From assembly GCF_000379625.1 (NCBI RefSeq), contig NZ_KB903218.1:1-64000 (forward strand): a DNA stretch of 64,000 bases, given 5' to 3'. The notes beneath the pieces were generated by a model. The model saw only the letters and a list, made by a program, of their open reading frames with translations. It did no database searches and was not told the DNA's origin. The translations under genes were made by a program, and so were the position numbers. The stretch comes from Actinomycetospora chiangmaiensis DSM 45062. Its GTDB lineage: Bacteria > Actinomycetota > Actinomycetes > Mycobacteriales > Pseudonocardiaceae. Below, piece after piece: positions 35,237 to 43,925 of this stretch. Every line of letters begins with the position of its first letter. The stretch's first letter is position 1.

Positions 35237-37330
35237 ATGACCCAGGACCGGCTCGCCCAGCTTCGCGCCGACGTCGCGCGCCAATCCGGCGCCGCGCGCG
35301 TCCGTCCGTTGACCGAGCTCGGTCGGGAACTGTCAATGGAGTACTGGCGCGTGGGACCAGGCCAGGCCGCAGCGCAGCCCGTGCTCGACGAGGCCGTCGA
35401 GGTCCTGGGCGAGGCCTACGACCGACTCGAGCCGGGCGAGGTCATGACGGCTCGAACGGCAGCCATGCTCGGCTGGCTGCTCGGCACGCGGACCTTGGCC
35501 CACGGTGGCAGCCCCGCCGACCGCGACCGGGCGATCCCGTTGCTGGAGGAGGCGACGGACGCCGAGTTCCTCGAGTTCCAGCTGAGCCTCATGGCCCGCT
35601 TCGTCCTCGGCCAGCTTCTGCTGTTCCGGTCCCTCCACCGTCTCCAGTCCGGCGGCACGAACCCGATGAGTCTCCTGGGCGGGGGATCGCCCGGTGGCGA
35701 CGCCGACTCCGCCCGTGCGATGACCTGCTTCCGCGAGGTCGCGGCCGATCCGGGCGCTCCGCGCGAGGCCACGGAGGCTGCCCACACCATGATCGGGCTC
35801 GCCGAGATGGTGCAGACCCTGACCGGCGGCGGGGGCATGGACCTCGGACGCATCATGACCGCGTTCGGGAAGCTCCAGGATCTGCAGCAGCAGATGTCGA
35901 ACGGAACACTCGGGACGCGGCTCGGAGCCGACGCCGACCCGTTCCGGATGGGCGATGTCCTGGCGCAGATGGACCCGACGGAGCGTCCGCTCCACACCGT
36001 GATCGAGGACTCCGCCACCGAGCCGGAGGAGACCCCTTCGCCACCGTCCCCCGCGCCGCCTCCGTCCGCACCGACGTCCGCACCGACGTCGACCACGACG
36101 GTCGCCGATCTCCGCAGGGCGTTCCGCGAAGCCGTCCCTACCGAAGCTCTCCTGATCGCGCTGGTAGAGGGCGTGGGGATGCCATCCGACATGGCGATGA
36201 TCGATCGTCTCGTCGCTCGCGGCCAAGCCGTCCTCGATAGCGGTGAAGCCAACGTCTCTGACCGCCTCCTGCACGCTGCGGCGCTCTACCGCCGTTCGTT
36301 GATCGACCCGGACGACGGGTGGGGCCACGGCGCGCCGTCGCCCGATCTGGACGCCGCGGTGGACGAAATCGCGTCCGTCGACCTCGTCGGCGCCCCGTCC
36401 GACCTCGTCGCCCGAGTGCTCCGTCTCGCTCACCGGATCAGTCCGCGCGAGGGGCATCGCGAGGTCATGGCCCGTCTTGCCGCGCAGTACCGGTCGATCG
36501 GAGGCGACCTCCGAGCAAGAGGTGTCGACGGGCTGGTGTACGACCTATCCGACGGCCTCCTCGTCTATGACCTCCAGTCCGCCCGCCTCGAGTGGCGGGA
36601 CAGCGCCGGGCTCCCCACCCGGAGCCTCGTGATCGGGTCGCGGCGACCAGCGGGCGCCTCGGGCGTCATCTCGGTCGTACCGAGCGCCCGTGAGGCGATG
36701 CGGCTGGCCGAGCTGCATCGGCGAGGGCCTGCCGGAGCGCCGGTGTTCGTCGCCAATCCGAGGGACGACCGTCCGCAGGCGGGAATCGACACGATGGTGC
36801 TCCGCCGCACCTTCTATCCCGGCTCGCTCGGACTCGGGCGCACCGTGGAGAACATCGACGGGGCCGGCACGCGCGACGACGTGCTGGCCCGATTCGAGGC
36901 GCCTCTGCTGCACCTCGACTGTGGTGTCACGCCTTCGGGGGAACTCGAGCTCGCAGGGCCGACACTGCTCGCGCCCGCCGACATCGCGTCTGCCTCCGGG
37001 GCGGATGCCGGCATCGTCGTCCTCCCTCACGGCGCGGCGTCCACCGCGGCACTTTCGCAGGCGTTCCTCGCGGCGGGCTTCGCCCACGTCCTCGCGTTCA
37101 CGACCCGACTGCCCGACGACGTCGCGTCGCTAGTCACCTTCATGTTGCACTCAGAACTCGTCGACCGGAGAGTGCCACCCGCGCAGGCGGTGCACCACGT
37201 TCGACAGTGGTTGCTCGACCCCGCCCGAGCGGTTCCCGAACACCTGCCCGCGTGGTACCAGGGAACAGCCGCCGACGCCGACCTCGCCGATCTGTCGATC
37301 GCCGACGCCCTGGTCCACCACGGCGTGTGA
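35237..37330 (+). CDS. CHAT-like protein lacking catalytic residues, with helical repeats
   Basis: A 697-residue protein. The N-terminal region (about 1-260) is helical and TPR-like, with a Met/Gly-rich insert. A Pro/Thr/Ser linker (265-288) leads to a second helical part and a C-terminal CHAT-fold domain (about 430-697). The positions expected for the dyad read LLHLDCGV (residues 557-564, Cys for His) and IVVLPHGAAS (593-602, no Cys), so protease activity is unlikely. ATG 35237 follows GGAGGA, 47 bases after the active CHAT gene. It may be a regulatory pseudo-protease partner or a cleavage substrate. Confidence 0.72.
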   Translation: MTQDRLAQLRADVARQSGAARVRPLTELGRELSMEYWRVGPGQAAAQPVLDEAVEVLGEAYDRLEPGEVMTARTAAMLGWLLGTRTLAHGGSPADRDRAIPLLEEATDAEFLEFQLSLMARFVLGQLLLFRSLHRLQSGGTNPMSLLGGGSPGGDADSARAMTCFREVAADPGAPREATEAAHTMIGLAEMVQTLTGGGGMDLGRIMTAFGKLQDLQQQMSNGTLGTRLGADADPFRMGDVLAQMDPTERPLHTVIEDSATEPEETPSPPSPAPPPSAPTSAPTSTTTVADLRRAFREAVPTEALLIALVEGVGMPSDMAMIDRLVARGQAVLDSGEANVSDRLLHAAALYRRSLIDPDDGWGHGAPSPDLDAAVDEIASVDLVGAPSDLVARVLRLAHRISPREGHREVMARLAAQYRSIGGDLRARGVDGLVYDLSDGLLVYDLQSARLEWRDSAGLPTRSLVIGSRRPAGASGVISVVPSAREAMRLAELHRRGPAGAPVFVANPRDDRPQAGIDTMVLRRTFYPGSLGLGRTVENIDGAGTRDDVLARFEAPLLHLDCGVTPSGELELAGPTLLAPADIASASGADAGIVVLPHGAASTAALSQAFLAAGFAHVLAFTTRLPDDVASLVTFMLHSELVDRRVPPAQAVHHVRQWLLDPARAVPEHLPAWYQGTAADADLADLSIADALVHHGV

Positions 37331-37370
37331 CGATCGCGCGAGTCTGATCAACAGACATCCGCCACGACAG

Positions 37371-37394
37371 CCGGCCGCTGCTTCGCCCGGCCGG
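37371..37394. terminator. Hairpin between convergent CHAT and AAA operons
   Basis: CCGGCCG (37371-37377) and CGGCCGG (37388-37394) form a 7-base all-GC stem with a 10-base loop, placed between two stop codons of opposite operons. Confidence 0.6.
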
Positions 37395-37401
37395 CCGGCG
37401 G

Positions 37402-38949
37402 TCAGCCGAGAACCACCCGACGCCCCTGTCCGCGGAACGTCATGCCGGTTTCGACAGGTTTGCCAGAGGCCGGGATCGCTCGGTCGGCGAACTGCCGGAC
37501 CTCCTCGATCCGCTCCGGCGCGGAGCGCGCTAGCGGCACGACGTTTCCGAAGACACTGCCCATATACCCGAGATCGACCGGACCGTTCCGGCGAATCTCC
37601 TCGCAGGCGATCTCGGCCACGGCCGCTTGGATGTCCGAGCCGGCGAAGCCCTCGCTCAACACGACGAGATCGTCGATAGCGTCCGGGTGTCGCGTCGTCC
37701 ACAGGTGCTTGTCCCAATAAATCTGGATGATCTCGCGGCGTTCATCCGCCTGTGGCAGGTCGACGAAGAACATGTCGTCGAACCGTCCCCGCCGGAGGAG
37801 TTCTTGCGGCAGGCTCCGTACGTCGTTCGCGGTGGCGACCACGAAGACACGCGCGGTTGCCTCCTGGAGCCAGTACAGGAACTGTCCGACCAGTCGCGCC
37901 GTGACGCCGGTCGACTCCGAGCCGGACCCAGCGAGTCCCTTCTCGATCTCGTCGATCCAGAGCACGCAGGGGGCCACGGAGTCCGCAGTGGCCAGCGCAT
38001 CACGCAGCTGGCGCTCCGACTGACCGACGTACTGACCGAACACCGCGGAGAGGTCGAGCCGGTAGAGCGGGAGCTCCCAACTCGTCGCGATCGCCTTGGC
38101 CGACAGGGACTTGCCGCAGCCGGGGACGCCGACGAGCAGGACGCCCCGCGGGGGCCGAAGGCCCCGGTCGCGGAGATCCATCGTGAGCAGCGGGCGCTTG
38201 TCGTCGAGCCAGCGGCGTAGGCCCGCCAGCCCACCGAGCCGGTAGTCGGAGTCGCGGAGCGCCACGCGTTCGATCCCGGCGAGGTCGCCGAAGATGGAGT
38301 CCTTGGCGCTGCGCAGCTCGGTGAGGTCCTGCCGGGTCACCGACCGTTTCGCCACCAGGGTGGACAGGATGTTCAACGCCTCGGTCTTCGTGACGCCCGT
38401 CAGGATCGTCGCGGCCTGCTCGAACTCACGTTCACCCCACTCCATCACCGGCAGCACCTGCCGGTATTGCTCCATGAAGGAGCGGCACTCGGCCAGCATC
38501 TCCTCGTAGTCGGGAACGTCGAGGACGATCGACATCCCGAGCCGTTGCAGTGGCACCCAGACCGGGTCAGCGGTGATCACGATGACGCTGCCGCCGTGTT
38601 CCTCGGCAAGCGTCGCGAGGTCGACGAATCGCCGTGAGGTCTCGTTGTCGTCGCTGAGGTGCTGGACGTCGGTGAAGACGATCGTGAGGTTCTGCCGGGC
38701 CTGGAACTGCTGGCTCGCGAGCTCCAGCGCGCCGAGGAGCGACTTGTCGTCCGAGACCGATGCGCCGGTCGCGAGGAGACGAAGACCCTGGCTGAGCGTG
38801 TGGAGCAGGATGTCGAGGTTGCGGCCGCGCGCGAGCTCCCCGAGGATCTCCTGCACCCGGGACCGCTCGCTGCTGCGGACGGACACGAAGGGGATCCGGG
38901 CGAGCAGGTAGCGCTCGAGCTTTGCTCGCGTCTCGAGTCCGTTGGGCAC
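37402..38949 (-). CDS. Ycf46-like AAA+ ATPase
   Basis: A 515-residue AAA+ ATPase. The N-terminal domain (about 1-230, starting ERYLLARIPFVSVRSSERSR) resembles Ycf46-type ATPases. The single AAA module has Walker A GVPGCGKS (274-281), Walker B VLWIDE (329-334), sensor-1 ATAN (372-375), arginine-finger region RRGRF (386-390) and the lid motif SEGFAGSDIQAAVAEIA. It ends in GRRVVLG, nearly the same tail as the upstream protein. GTG 38949 follows AGGAG, eight bases after the upstream stop. It probably remodels or gates partner proteins of the operon; those partners are inferred. Confidence 0.9.
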   Translation of the reverse strand: MPNGLETRAKLERYLLARIPFVSVRSSERSRVQEILGELARGRNLDILLHTLSQGLRLLATGASVSDDKSLLGALELASQQFQARQNLTIVFTDVQHLSDDNETSRRFVDLATLAEEHGGSVIVITADPVWVPLQRLGMSIVLDVPDYEEMLAECRSFMEQYRQVLPVMEWGEREFEQAATILTGVTKTEALNILSTLVAKRSVTRQDLTELRSAKDSIFGDLAGIERVALRDSDYRLGGLAGLRRWLDDKRPLLTMDLRDRGLRPPRGVLLVGVPGCGKSLSAKAIATSWELPLYRLDLSAVFGQYVGQSERQLRDALATADSVAPCVLWIDEIEKGLAGSGSESTGVTARLVGQFLYWLQEATARVFVVATANDVRSLPQELLRRGRFDDMFFVDLPQADERREIIQIYWDKHLWTTRHPDAIDDLVVLSEGFAGSDIQAAVAEIACEEIRRNGPVDLGYMGSVFGNVVPLARSAPERIEEVRQFADRAIPASGKPVETGMTFRGQGRRVVLG

Positions 38950-38957
38950 TGCGTCTC

Positions 38958-39470
38958 CTAGAGGATCACCCGGCGTCCGCGAGGGGTGCTCGAGGGGCCG
39001 GCCGGAGGGGGAAGGACTGGCGCAGCGGCCAGAGCACGGCGGAGGTCGTTGTCGAGGACCGCGGCGAGCTGCCCCGGTGGGACGAAGCTCTGTCGAGCTG
39101 AATGGTCCAGGTTTTCCTGCGCCGACCGCACCATCGAGATGAGCGCGCGCCGGAGCTCATCGCGCACCGCCTCGGGCAGACGAGCGTCGTCGGCAAAGGC
39201 GATCAAGGGCGCCAGACGCGCCCGCGCGGAGATCATCGCGGCGGCGAGAGCCGTGGGGTCGGTCACCGCCCCGACGTCGCGCTCGAGGACCCGGGCCCAC
39301 CGGACCGCACGGGTCTCGAAGGCTCGCGCGACCCGCTCGATGACTCTCGACTGCATGAACGGGCCCATGGCCTCGTCCACGGCCGGCAGGTGTAACGACG
39401 GGAGATCGGAGCCGTCGCCGAAGGCCTCGAGCCACGCGGCCCACGCGGAGTACTCGCCGTCCGAGATCAC
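38958..39470 (-). CDS. Helical protein ending in an RRVIL tail
   Basis: A 170-residue all-helical soluble protein of no recognised family, with a Pro/Ser linker and the C-terminus RGRRVIL. The AAA+ ATPase encoded next ends GRRVVLG, so a shared tail may be a recognition or tethering signal. GTG 39470 was chosen because it overlaps the stop of a 58-codon gene (GTGA). A longer form from GTG 39521 would overlap that gene substantially. Confidence 0.65.
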   Translation of the reverse strand: MISDGEYSAWAAWLEAFGDGSDLPSLHLPAVDEAMGPFMQSRVIERVARAFETRAVRWARVLERDVGAVTDPTALAAAMISARARLAPLIAFADDARLPEAVRDELRRALISMVRSAQENLDHSARQSFVPPGQLAAVLDNDLRRALAAAPVLPPPAGPSSTPRGRRVIL

Positions 39471-39643
39471 GGGCCGTTCCGGTGCCGACGTACGAACTCG
39501 GCAGGTGGAAGCAGGTCCCACCCCGGCAGTTCGACAGCGATCTGTCCACGCGGCCGGGGTACCTCCGTGGCCAGGGAATCCGGTCCGCGGCCGGAGTGGC
39601 GTCCGCGGTCGCCGCCGTCGGGAGCCACCATCGGGTTCGGCAT
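39467..39643 (-). CDS. 58-residue peptide coupled to both neighbours
   Basis: A short gene supported by context. Its ATG overlaps the upstream stop (TGATG) and its TGA overlaps the downstream GTG. The first half is Gly/Arg/Pro-rich and probably disordered; the second half (IAVELPGWDLLPPAEFVRR) looks like a conserved helical motif. It could be a docking peptide for the AAA+ ATPase or membrane partner. Function unknown. Confidence 0.55.
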   Translation of the reverse strand: MPNPMVAPDGGDRGRHSGRGPDSLATEVPRPRGQIAVELPGWDLLPPAEFVRRHRNGP

Positions 39644-41367
39644 CAGAGCATCACCTCACGTCGCTGATCCGGGGGAGCCGCCGAGTACGCATCGCGGTCG
39701 AGGCGGCCGATGAACTGCTGGAAGTGCCGGGCGAACGCCATCTCCCGTTGCCATACCTGCTGCCAGTCGTGCACCTCGGCGATGGCACCCTTCAAGGTCG
39801 CGAGAGCTCTGGAACGCCGGAGCTCGCCCTGCTGGCGGATGAGCTCGCGCTGCCTCGGGAGCTGCCCGGCCGCGTAGAAGGTGTAACCACCGCACCCGAG
39901 GGCCACTAGGAGGCAGAAGATCAGACCACCCGGCGACCCGTTCACGGCCGCCAGAATCCCGAAGAACAGGAACAGGGCGCCGATCACCCCGCAGATCAGA
40001 GCGGCACCGGGTAGCGAGACCCCGCGCAGGGACTGCTCGGTCTCGCGATCGATGTGACCGGCCAGGGACGTGGCCAGTGACTGCTCGGTCGCCTGCCCGT
40101 CGACCCGTCCGGTCCATCCCTCGAGGGCGAGGTCGACGCCGGAGGGCATGGCCCGGAGGGCGTCGGCCTCCAGCCTGCCGTCCGCCTGCACCACCCAGTC
40201 CTTTGCCATCGCGACCGTCAACAGCTGCGTGCTGTGAGACGCCCCGACCTGTTCGGGGAAGAACGCGGCGTTCGTGACCAGGGTCAGGAAGTCGACGGTG
40301 TCCTCCTGCGCGGGCGCCTCGTCGTTCTCTGCCTGCGCTGCCGCCCGGTCGTCCCCATTGTGGTCGATCACGAGTTGGAGATGCCTCGCCTCGCGGCGGA
40401 GGGGTCGTTCTTCGTCGTCGAAGTTGGTTACCAGGTTGTCGAGGATCCGGTCGACCCGGCCCCGCAGATCGGGGTCTTGATGAGCAGGTCCGGCGAACAG
40501 GCGTGTGAAGCGGTCGTACGCATTGCGGTGGACCGTGGCGCGCTGGAACAGATCCTGGAGTTGCGGCCACGTCGGACTGACCTGCGGGAGGATGGACATC
40601 GACGGTTCGGGGCCGCCCCGACCGCCGTCGAGCAGCCGCGCCCACCGCTGGACCTGGTTCTCCACGATCTCCCGGTCGTCGCTCATCTGCTCGAACCAGG
40701 TGTCCATCGACCTGCGCACGAGCGGTTTCGTCTCGACCCCGAGTGCGCCGGTCGCCATGGCGTCGAGCACCGTCGTGAGTTCACCGGACATGGACCAGGG
40801 GTCCTGCCGCGCCAGGTACTGATCGAGCCAACGATTCGCTGCGGCGCCCCTCCCGTACCGACGAAGCGTCAGGGCATAGAACAACGTCGTCTTGTCGCCG
40901 TCCCGACGGAGCGCTTCTGCCAGGGCGGTTTCGGCGAGTCGGCGATCGTTCCCGATCCACGCGGCCAGCGCGACGAGTCCGGGGGCCAACCAGTACCTGG
41001 GGGTGGAGAGCATGAGCTCCTCGGAGGCCCCGTACATCGTCTCCTGGGTGACGACGCCGACGTCGAGGGCCTGCAGAATCCCGGTCGCGTGTCTCCGCAC
41101 CGTCGCGTGATGCCCGAATTGCGTCTCCAGCTCCTGATTAACTCTAATGATCTTGGTCTGCGCGAACTGGAGGTTCTTGGCGAGTTCGTTGAGGCGCCGG
41201 AACTCCTCGAACTCGGCCGCCAGTCGCAGGAGGTCCCCGCGGGTGGCGTCGGTGACGTTGACGACCTGGTTCACCGTGTTCCCGAGCTGCACCTGGAGGA
41301 GCTCGAGATTTCCCAGGGCATTGTTGATCCTGCTCAGGTCCGCCCGTGGCAGTTGAACGTTCGACAT
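39643..41367 (-). CDS. Coiled-coil membrane protein of the AAA operon
   Basis: A 574-residue protein of unknown family. The N-terminal 90 residues are a long heptad-like helix (DLLRLAAEFEEFRRLNELAKNL). Then comes a helical solenoid-like domain, an acidic linker near 345-355, and two transmembrane helices close together (about 457-505). The C-terminus is a charged helix. ATG 41367 overlaps the stop of the upstream gene. It may assemble as a membrane scaffold for the AAA+ ATPase. Confidence 0.7.
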   Translation of the reverse strand: MSNVQLPRADLSRINNALGNLELLQVQLGNTVNQVVNVTDATRGDLLRLAAEFEEFRRLNELAKNLQFAQTKIIRVNQELETQFGHHATVRRHATGILQALDVGVVTQETMYGASEELMLSTPRYWLAPGLVALAAWIGNDRRLAETALAEALRRDGDKTTLFYALTLRRYGRGAAANRWLDQYLARQDPWSMSGELTTVLDAMATGALGVETKPLVRRSMDTWFEQMSDDREIVENQVQRWARLLDGGRGGPEPSMSILPQVSPTWPQLQDLFQRATVHRNAYDRFTRLFAGPAHQDPDLRGRVDRILDNLVTNFDDEERPLRREARHLQLVIDHNGDDRAAAQAENDEAPAQEDTVDFLTLVTNAAFFPEQVGASHSTQLLTVAMAKDWVVQADGRLEADALRAMPSGVDLALEGWTGRVDGQATEQSLATSLAGHIDRETEQSLRGVSLPGAALICGVIGALFLFFGILAAVNGSPGGLIFCLLVALGCGGYTFYAAGQLPRQRELIRQQGELRRSRALATLKGAIAEVHDWQQVWQREMAFARHFQQFIGRLDRDAYSAAPPDQRREVML

Positions 41368-41831
41368 CAGCTTGCCCCCATGACGGTGATCGTGCCATCG
41401 GCTCGGACGCAGACCAGTCGGTCCGGATAGACCTCGATGCAGAGGTACGTGTCGGTGCGCGTCAGCGGGCGCGCCTCCTGAAGCTGGCCGGGCAATGACT
41501 CGCCGACGCGGAAGTGTTCGATGATCGACCCCTCCAGCCCGAGCGTGTGCGCTTCGAACGGAGGGCCGAGGAAACAGTGGCTGACGATCCCGACCGGGAT
41601 AGCGGACCAGCCTCTGGTGAACTCGTCGTTGATGGCGCCGGTGATCGCCGCCGTCTCCACGGGTGTCAGAGTTGCCGACGCGTCGAGCTGTGCGACCGCG
41701 TCGAGGTAACGCCGGCTCCGCGCGTCGGTCAGGAGGCGCCCGCTGGGTCGACCGCTCGATGTGACTCTCGGTGGGGCCGCCGACAGCCGTCCACGACTGC
41801 CGCCGTCGAGCTCGATCCGTGGTCGGGGCAT
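41367..41831 (-). CDS. Small soluble protein of the AAA operon
   Basis: A 154-residue protein. About 40 disordered Arg/Ser/Pro-rich residues are followed by a compact domain ending in YLCIEVYPDRLVCVRADGTITVMG, which suggests beta strands. The ATG at 41831 starts one base after the upstream stop, and its end overlaps the next start, so it is fully operonic. No family recognised. Confidence 0.6.
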   Translation of the reverse strand: MPRPRIELDGGSRGRLSAAPPRVTSSGRPSGRLLTDARSRRYLDAVAQLDASATLTPVETAAITGAINDEFTRGWSAIPVGIVSHCFLGPPFEAHTLGLEGSIIEHFRVGESLPGQLQEARPLTRTDTYLCIEVYPDRLVCVRADGTITVMGAS

Positions 41832-41832
41832 G

Positions 41833-42735
41833 TCAGCACGCCCGTTTCGTCGTCGCGCCCTTGGCCGGGGTGTCGATCACGGTCTGGCCGTTGACGACCG
41901 CCAGCGGCCACGAACTGGTCCAGCAGATTCGGCTCACCGGCAGGTCCGGGGGCGCGTCGGTGACGGCCTGGTTGCTGACGAACGACAGGTCGACCAGTCG
42001 GTTGCCGTCGCTGCCGGTCCGGGTGCGCACCGCGATGACGTTGCTGTCCACCGTCGTCGCGTAGTTGCGCAGCCAATCGTTGCGCGTGATCGACGTGGCC
42101 CGTCGCGGGGTCACTGTCGCGCTCCACGCGTCGAATTCGTTGGCGTTGATGGCCGTGAAGTGTCGGCTGAGCAGGTCGACGACCTCGGGCGCTGCCGGAT
42201 CGGCGGCCATGCCGGCGCCAGTCGTGACCAGAACCGTCGATGCCGCGGGAGGGGGGATCGGTGCGACGGGCGACGAAATGGCGGTGATCGACGACGGTGA
42301 GTACGACCCGGCCGTGGTCGGCTGCGTCGCGCCCTGCGTGCCGCTGCCGTTCGACCTCGTCGTGGAGAGCACGAACAGCCCGGCAACGAGCAGCGCGAGC
42401 GTGACGGCACCGCCGATGATCAGGTAGCTCCGCGGTGGGGCCGTCCTGGACCCCGCAGGTAGAGCGGCCGACGGGCTCGGGGTGATGACGCTGGGCGAGT
42501 ACGGCGCGACGCGCTGACGGGGAACCGCGCCGACAACTGTGTCGACCGGCGCGACCCGGCGCGTACCGGTCGTCGGTGTTGCGGTCCTGACGGCGGTATC
42601 GCCCAAGATGTCGACGTCTGGCGCCGGGGCCGCTGAAGGCTCGGCCACCTGCCCCGAAGAGGGGCCGCCGAGGACCCAGATCGGTCGCGACCGCGCCGCC
42701 GGCGAATCGTCCGGTGGGCTTCCCCCGCTGCTCAT
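41833..42735 (-). CDS. Single-pass membrane protein with NTF2-like exported domain
   Basis: First gene of the AAA operon, 300 residues. A disordered cytoplasmic part (about 1-100) precedes one transmembrane helix (YLIIGGAVTLALLVAGLFVL), a Ser/Thr/Pro linker, and an extracytoplasmic domain. Its SRHFTAINANEFDAWSATV and later SRICWTSSWPLAVVNGQTVID suggest an NTF2/SnoaL-like fold, with a lone C-terminal Cys. ATG follows AGGGGGA. It probably senses an outside cue for the operon. A TAATAAC stretch near 42797-42803 is a possible -10 element. Confidence 0.65.
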   Translation of the reverse strand: MSSGGSPPDDSPAARSRPIWVLGGPSSGQVAEPSAAPAPDVDILGDTAVRTATPTTGTRRVAPVDTVVGAVPRQRVAPYSPSVITPSPSAALPAGSRTAPPRSYLIIGGAVTLALLVAGLFVLSTTRSNGSGTQGATQPTTAGSYSPSSITAISSPVAPIPPPAASTVLVTTGAGMAADPAAPEVVDLLSRHFTAINANEFDAWSATVTPRRATSITRNDWLRNYATTVDSNVIAVRTRTGSDGNRLVDLSFVSNQAVTDAPPDLPVSRICWTSSWPLAVVNGQTVIDTPAKGATTKRAC

Positions 42736-42979
42736 TCATCCCCCTGTGATCACGGCCAGCCGTGCATCCTCAGCATCGTTGACCGGCGTGATCGTTATTA
42801 CTGCTCGTTGGACCTCACCTCGATCTTTCGCCCGTTTGCAGTAGCGCCGCGGTGTGATGCTGTCGTCCGCCAATCCCCGACGTGATCATTCGGCGACCGC
42901 GGGGAGGCCGATGCGGACCCCTGAGAACCTTTCTTTCTCACCGGGTACTGGGTCTGGCGGAGACCTCGGAGAGATCCCT

Positions 42980-43390
42980 CTGGACGTGAGGACGATCTTC
43001 AACCACCGCGACGCGGGCCGTCCTCGACACGAGTCTGCTGATCGGGGCCGATGTCGCGGAGCTCGAGGGAGAGCTGGCATCAGCACGATCTCCCTCGCCG
43101 AGCTCCACTACGGCGTGCTCGTGGGCCGTGACCGGGCGATTCGCGGTGAGCGCCTCCGGCGGCTGACGGCGATCCGCCGGCTCTTCGACGCGATCCCGGT
43201 CGACGACCGGGTCGCCACGAGCTACGGGCTGCTCGCCTCGGCCGTGGCCGAGGTCGGTCGCAGTCCTCGGCCACGGAGCATGGATCTGCTCATCGCGGCG
43301 ACGGCCCACGCCCACGAGGACCGCCTCTCCACCCGCAACGCCGCCGACCTCGTCGGTCTGGAGGACGAGCTCGAGATTGTGCCCTGCTGA
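42980..43390 (+). pseudogene. Decayed vapBC locus (antitoxin tail fused to frameshifted VapC)
   Basis: The antitoxin remnant is only LDVRTIFNHRDAGR, nearly identical to the tail of the intact antitoxin at 10785-10835. It runs straight into a PIN-toxin start (VLDTSLLIGADV) in another frame, with the normal stop and start missing. Near 43077 a single missing base shifts the toxin frame. From there a natural VapC-like sequence continues (ISTISLAELHYGVLVG, then RSMDLLIAATAHAH, then LSTRNAADLVGLE) to the stop at 43390. Acidic PIN residues are still readable, so decay is recent. Confidence 0.8.
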
Positions 43391-43393
43391 CCG

Positions 43394-43666
43394 TCAGCTG
43401 TGGCTCTCGCGGCGCGCCAGCTGGCGGCCCTCGGGCGTGATCGCGGTCGGGAGCGGGAAGCGGTCCTGGTGGGTGATCTCGATGTAGCCGGCGTCGGCCG
43501 CCTCGGTCACCACACGGACCCGCTGCTCGGGGTCGATCTCCGTGCCGTCGACGGTCCAGTCCGGCGGCGGGACGGTCGCCCCGCCCTCGGCGTGGGAGTC
43601 GCCGAGGTGCTCGTCGAGGTGGCGCAACAGGCTGAGCAGGACGTCGGCGTCGGGAGCAGCGGTCAC
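43394..43666 (-). CDS. Small winged-helix-like protein
   Basis: A 90-residue soluble acidic protein. Its second half (RVRVVTEAADAGYIEITHQDRFPLP, then AITPEGRQLAR) has the shape of a winged-helix wing and recognition helix, as in small actinobacterial DNA-binding or adaptor proteins. GTG 43666 follows a strong GGAGG; upstream sequence in frame is not conserved-looking. It converges on the decayed vapC, with three bases between. Confidence 0.6.
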   Translation of the reverse strand: MTAAPDADVLLSLLRHLDEHLGDSHAEGGATVPPPDWTVDGTEIDPEQRVRVVTEAADAGYIEITHQDRFPLPTAITPEGRQLARRESHS

Positions 43667-43883
43667 GGGGACCTCCAGGTGAAGGAGCCCGACGGCAACG
43701 ATGAGGGCACGTCGGGCGGACCTCGCCGGGGTGTGCGGCGAGGGGGACCGGCAAACCGCCGTGCTCCGGCTCCGACCCGCGTCCTCACGCCGCGTCCGTC
43801 GGACGCGATGGAGCGCGGAGGCCGGTCGATGTGCCGAGCAGGGCACGGGATGACCCAGCCGCACGGCCGCGAACTCCGGTAGC

Positions 43884-43915
43884 CCCGTCGTCAGGAGGTC
43901 CTTCCCGACGACGGG
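43884..43915. terminator. Hairpin downstream of the 43926-44534 secreted-protein gene
   Basis: CCCGTCGTC (43884-43892) and GACGACGGG (43907-43915) form a perfect 9-base stem with a 14-base loop, just past the stop of the minus-strand gene. The arms are copies of the dispersed TTCCCGACGACGGG motif. Confidence 0.65.
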
Positions 43916-43925
43916 TCGCGCACGG

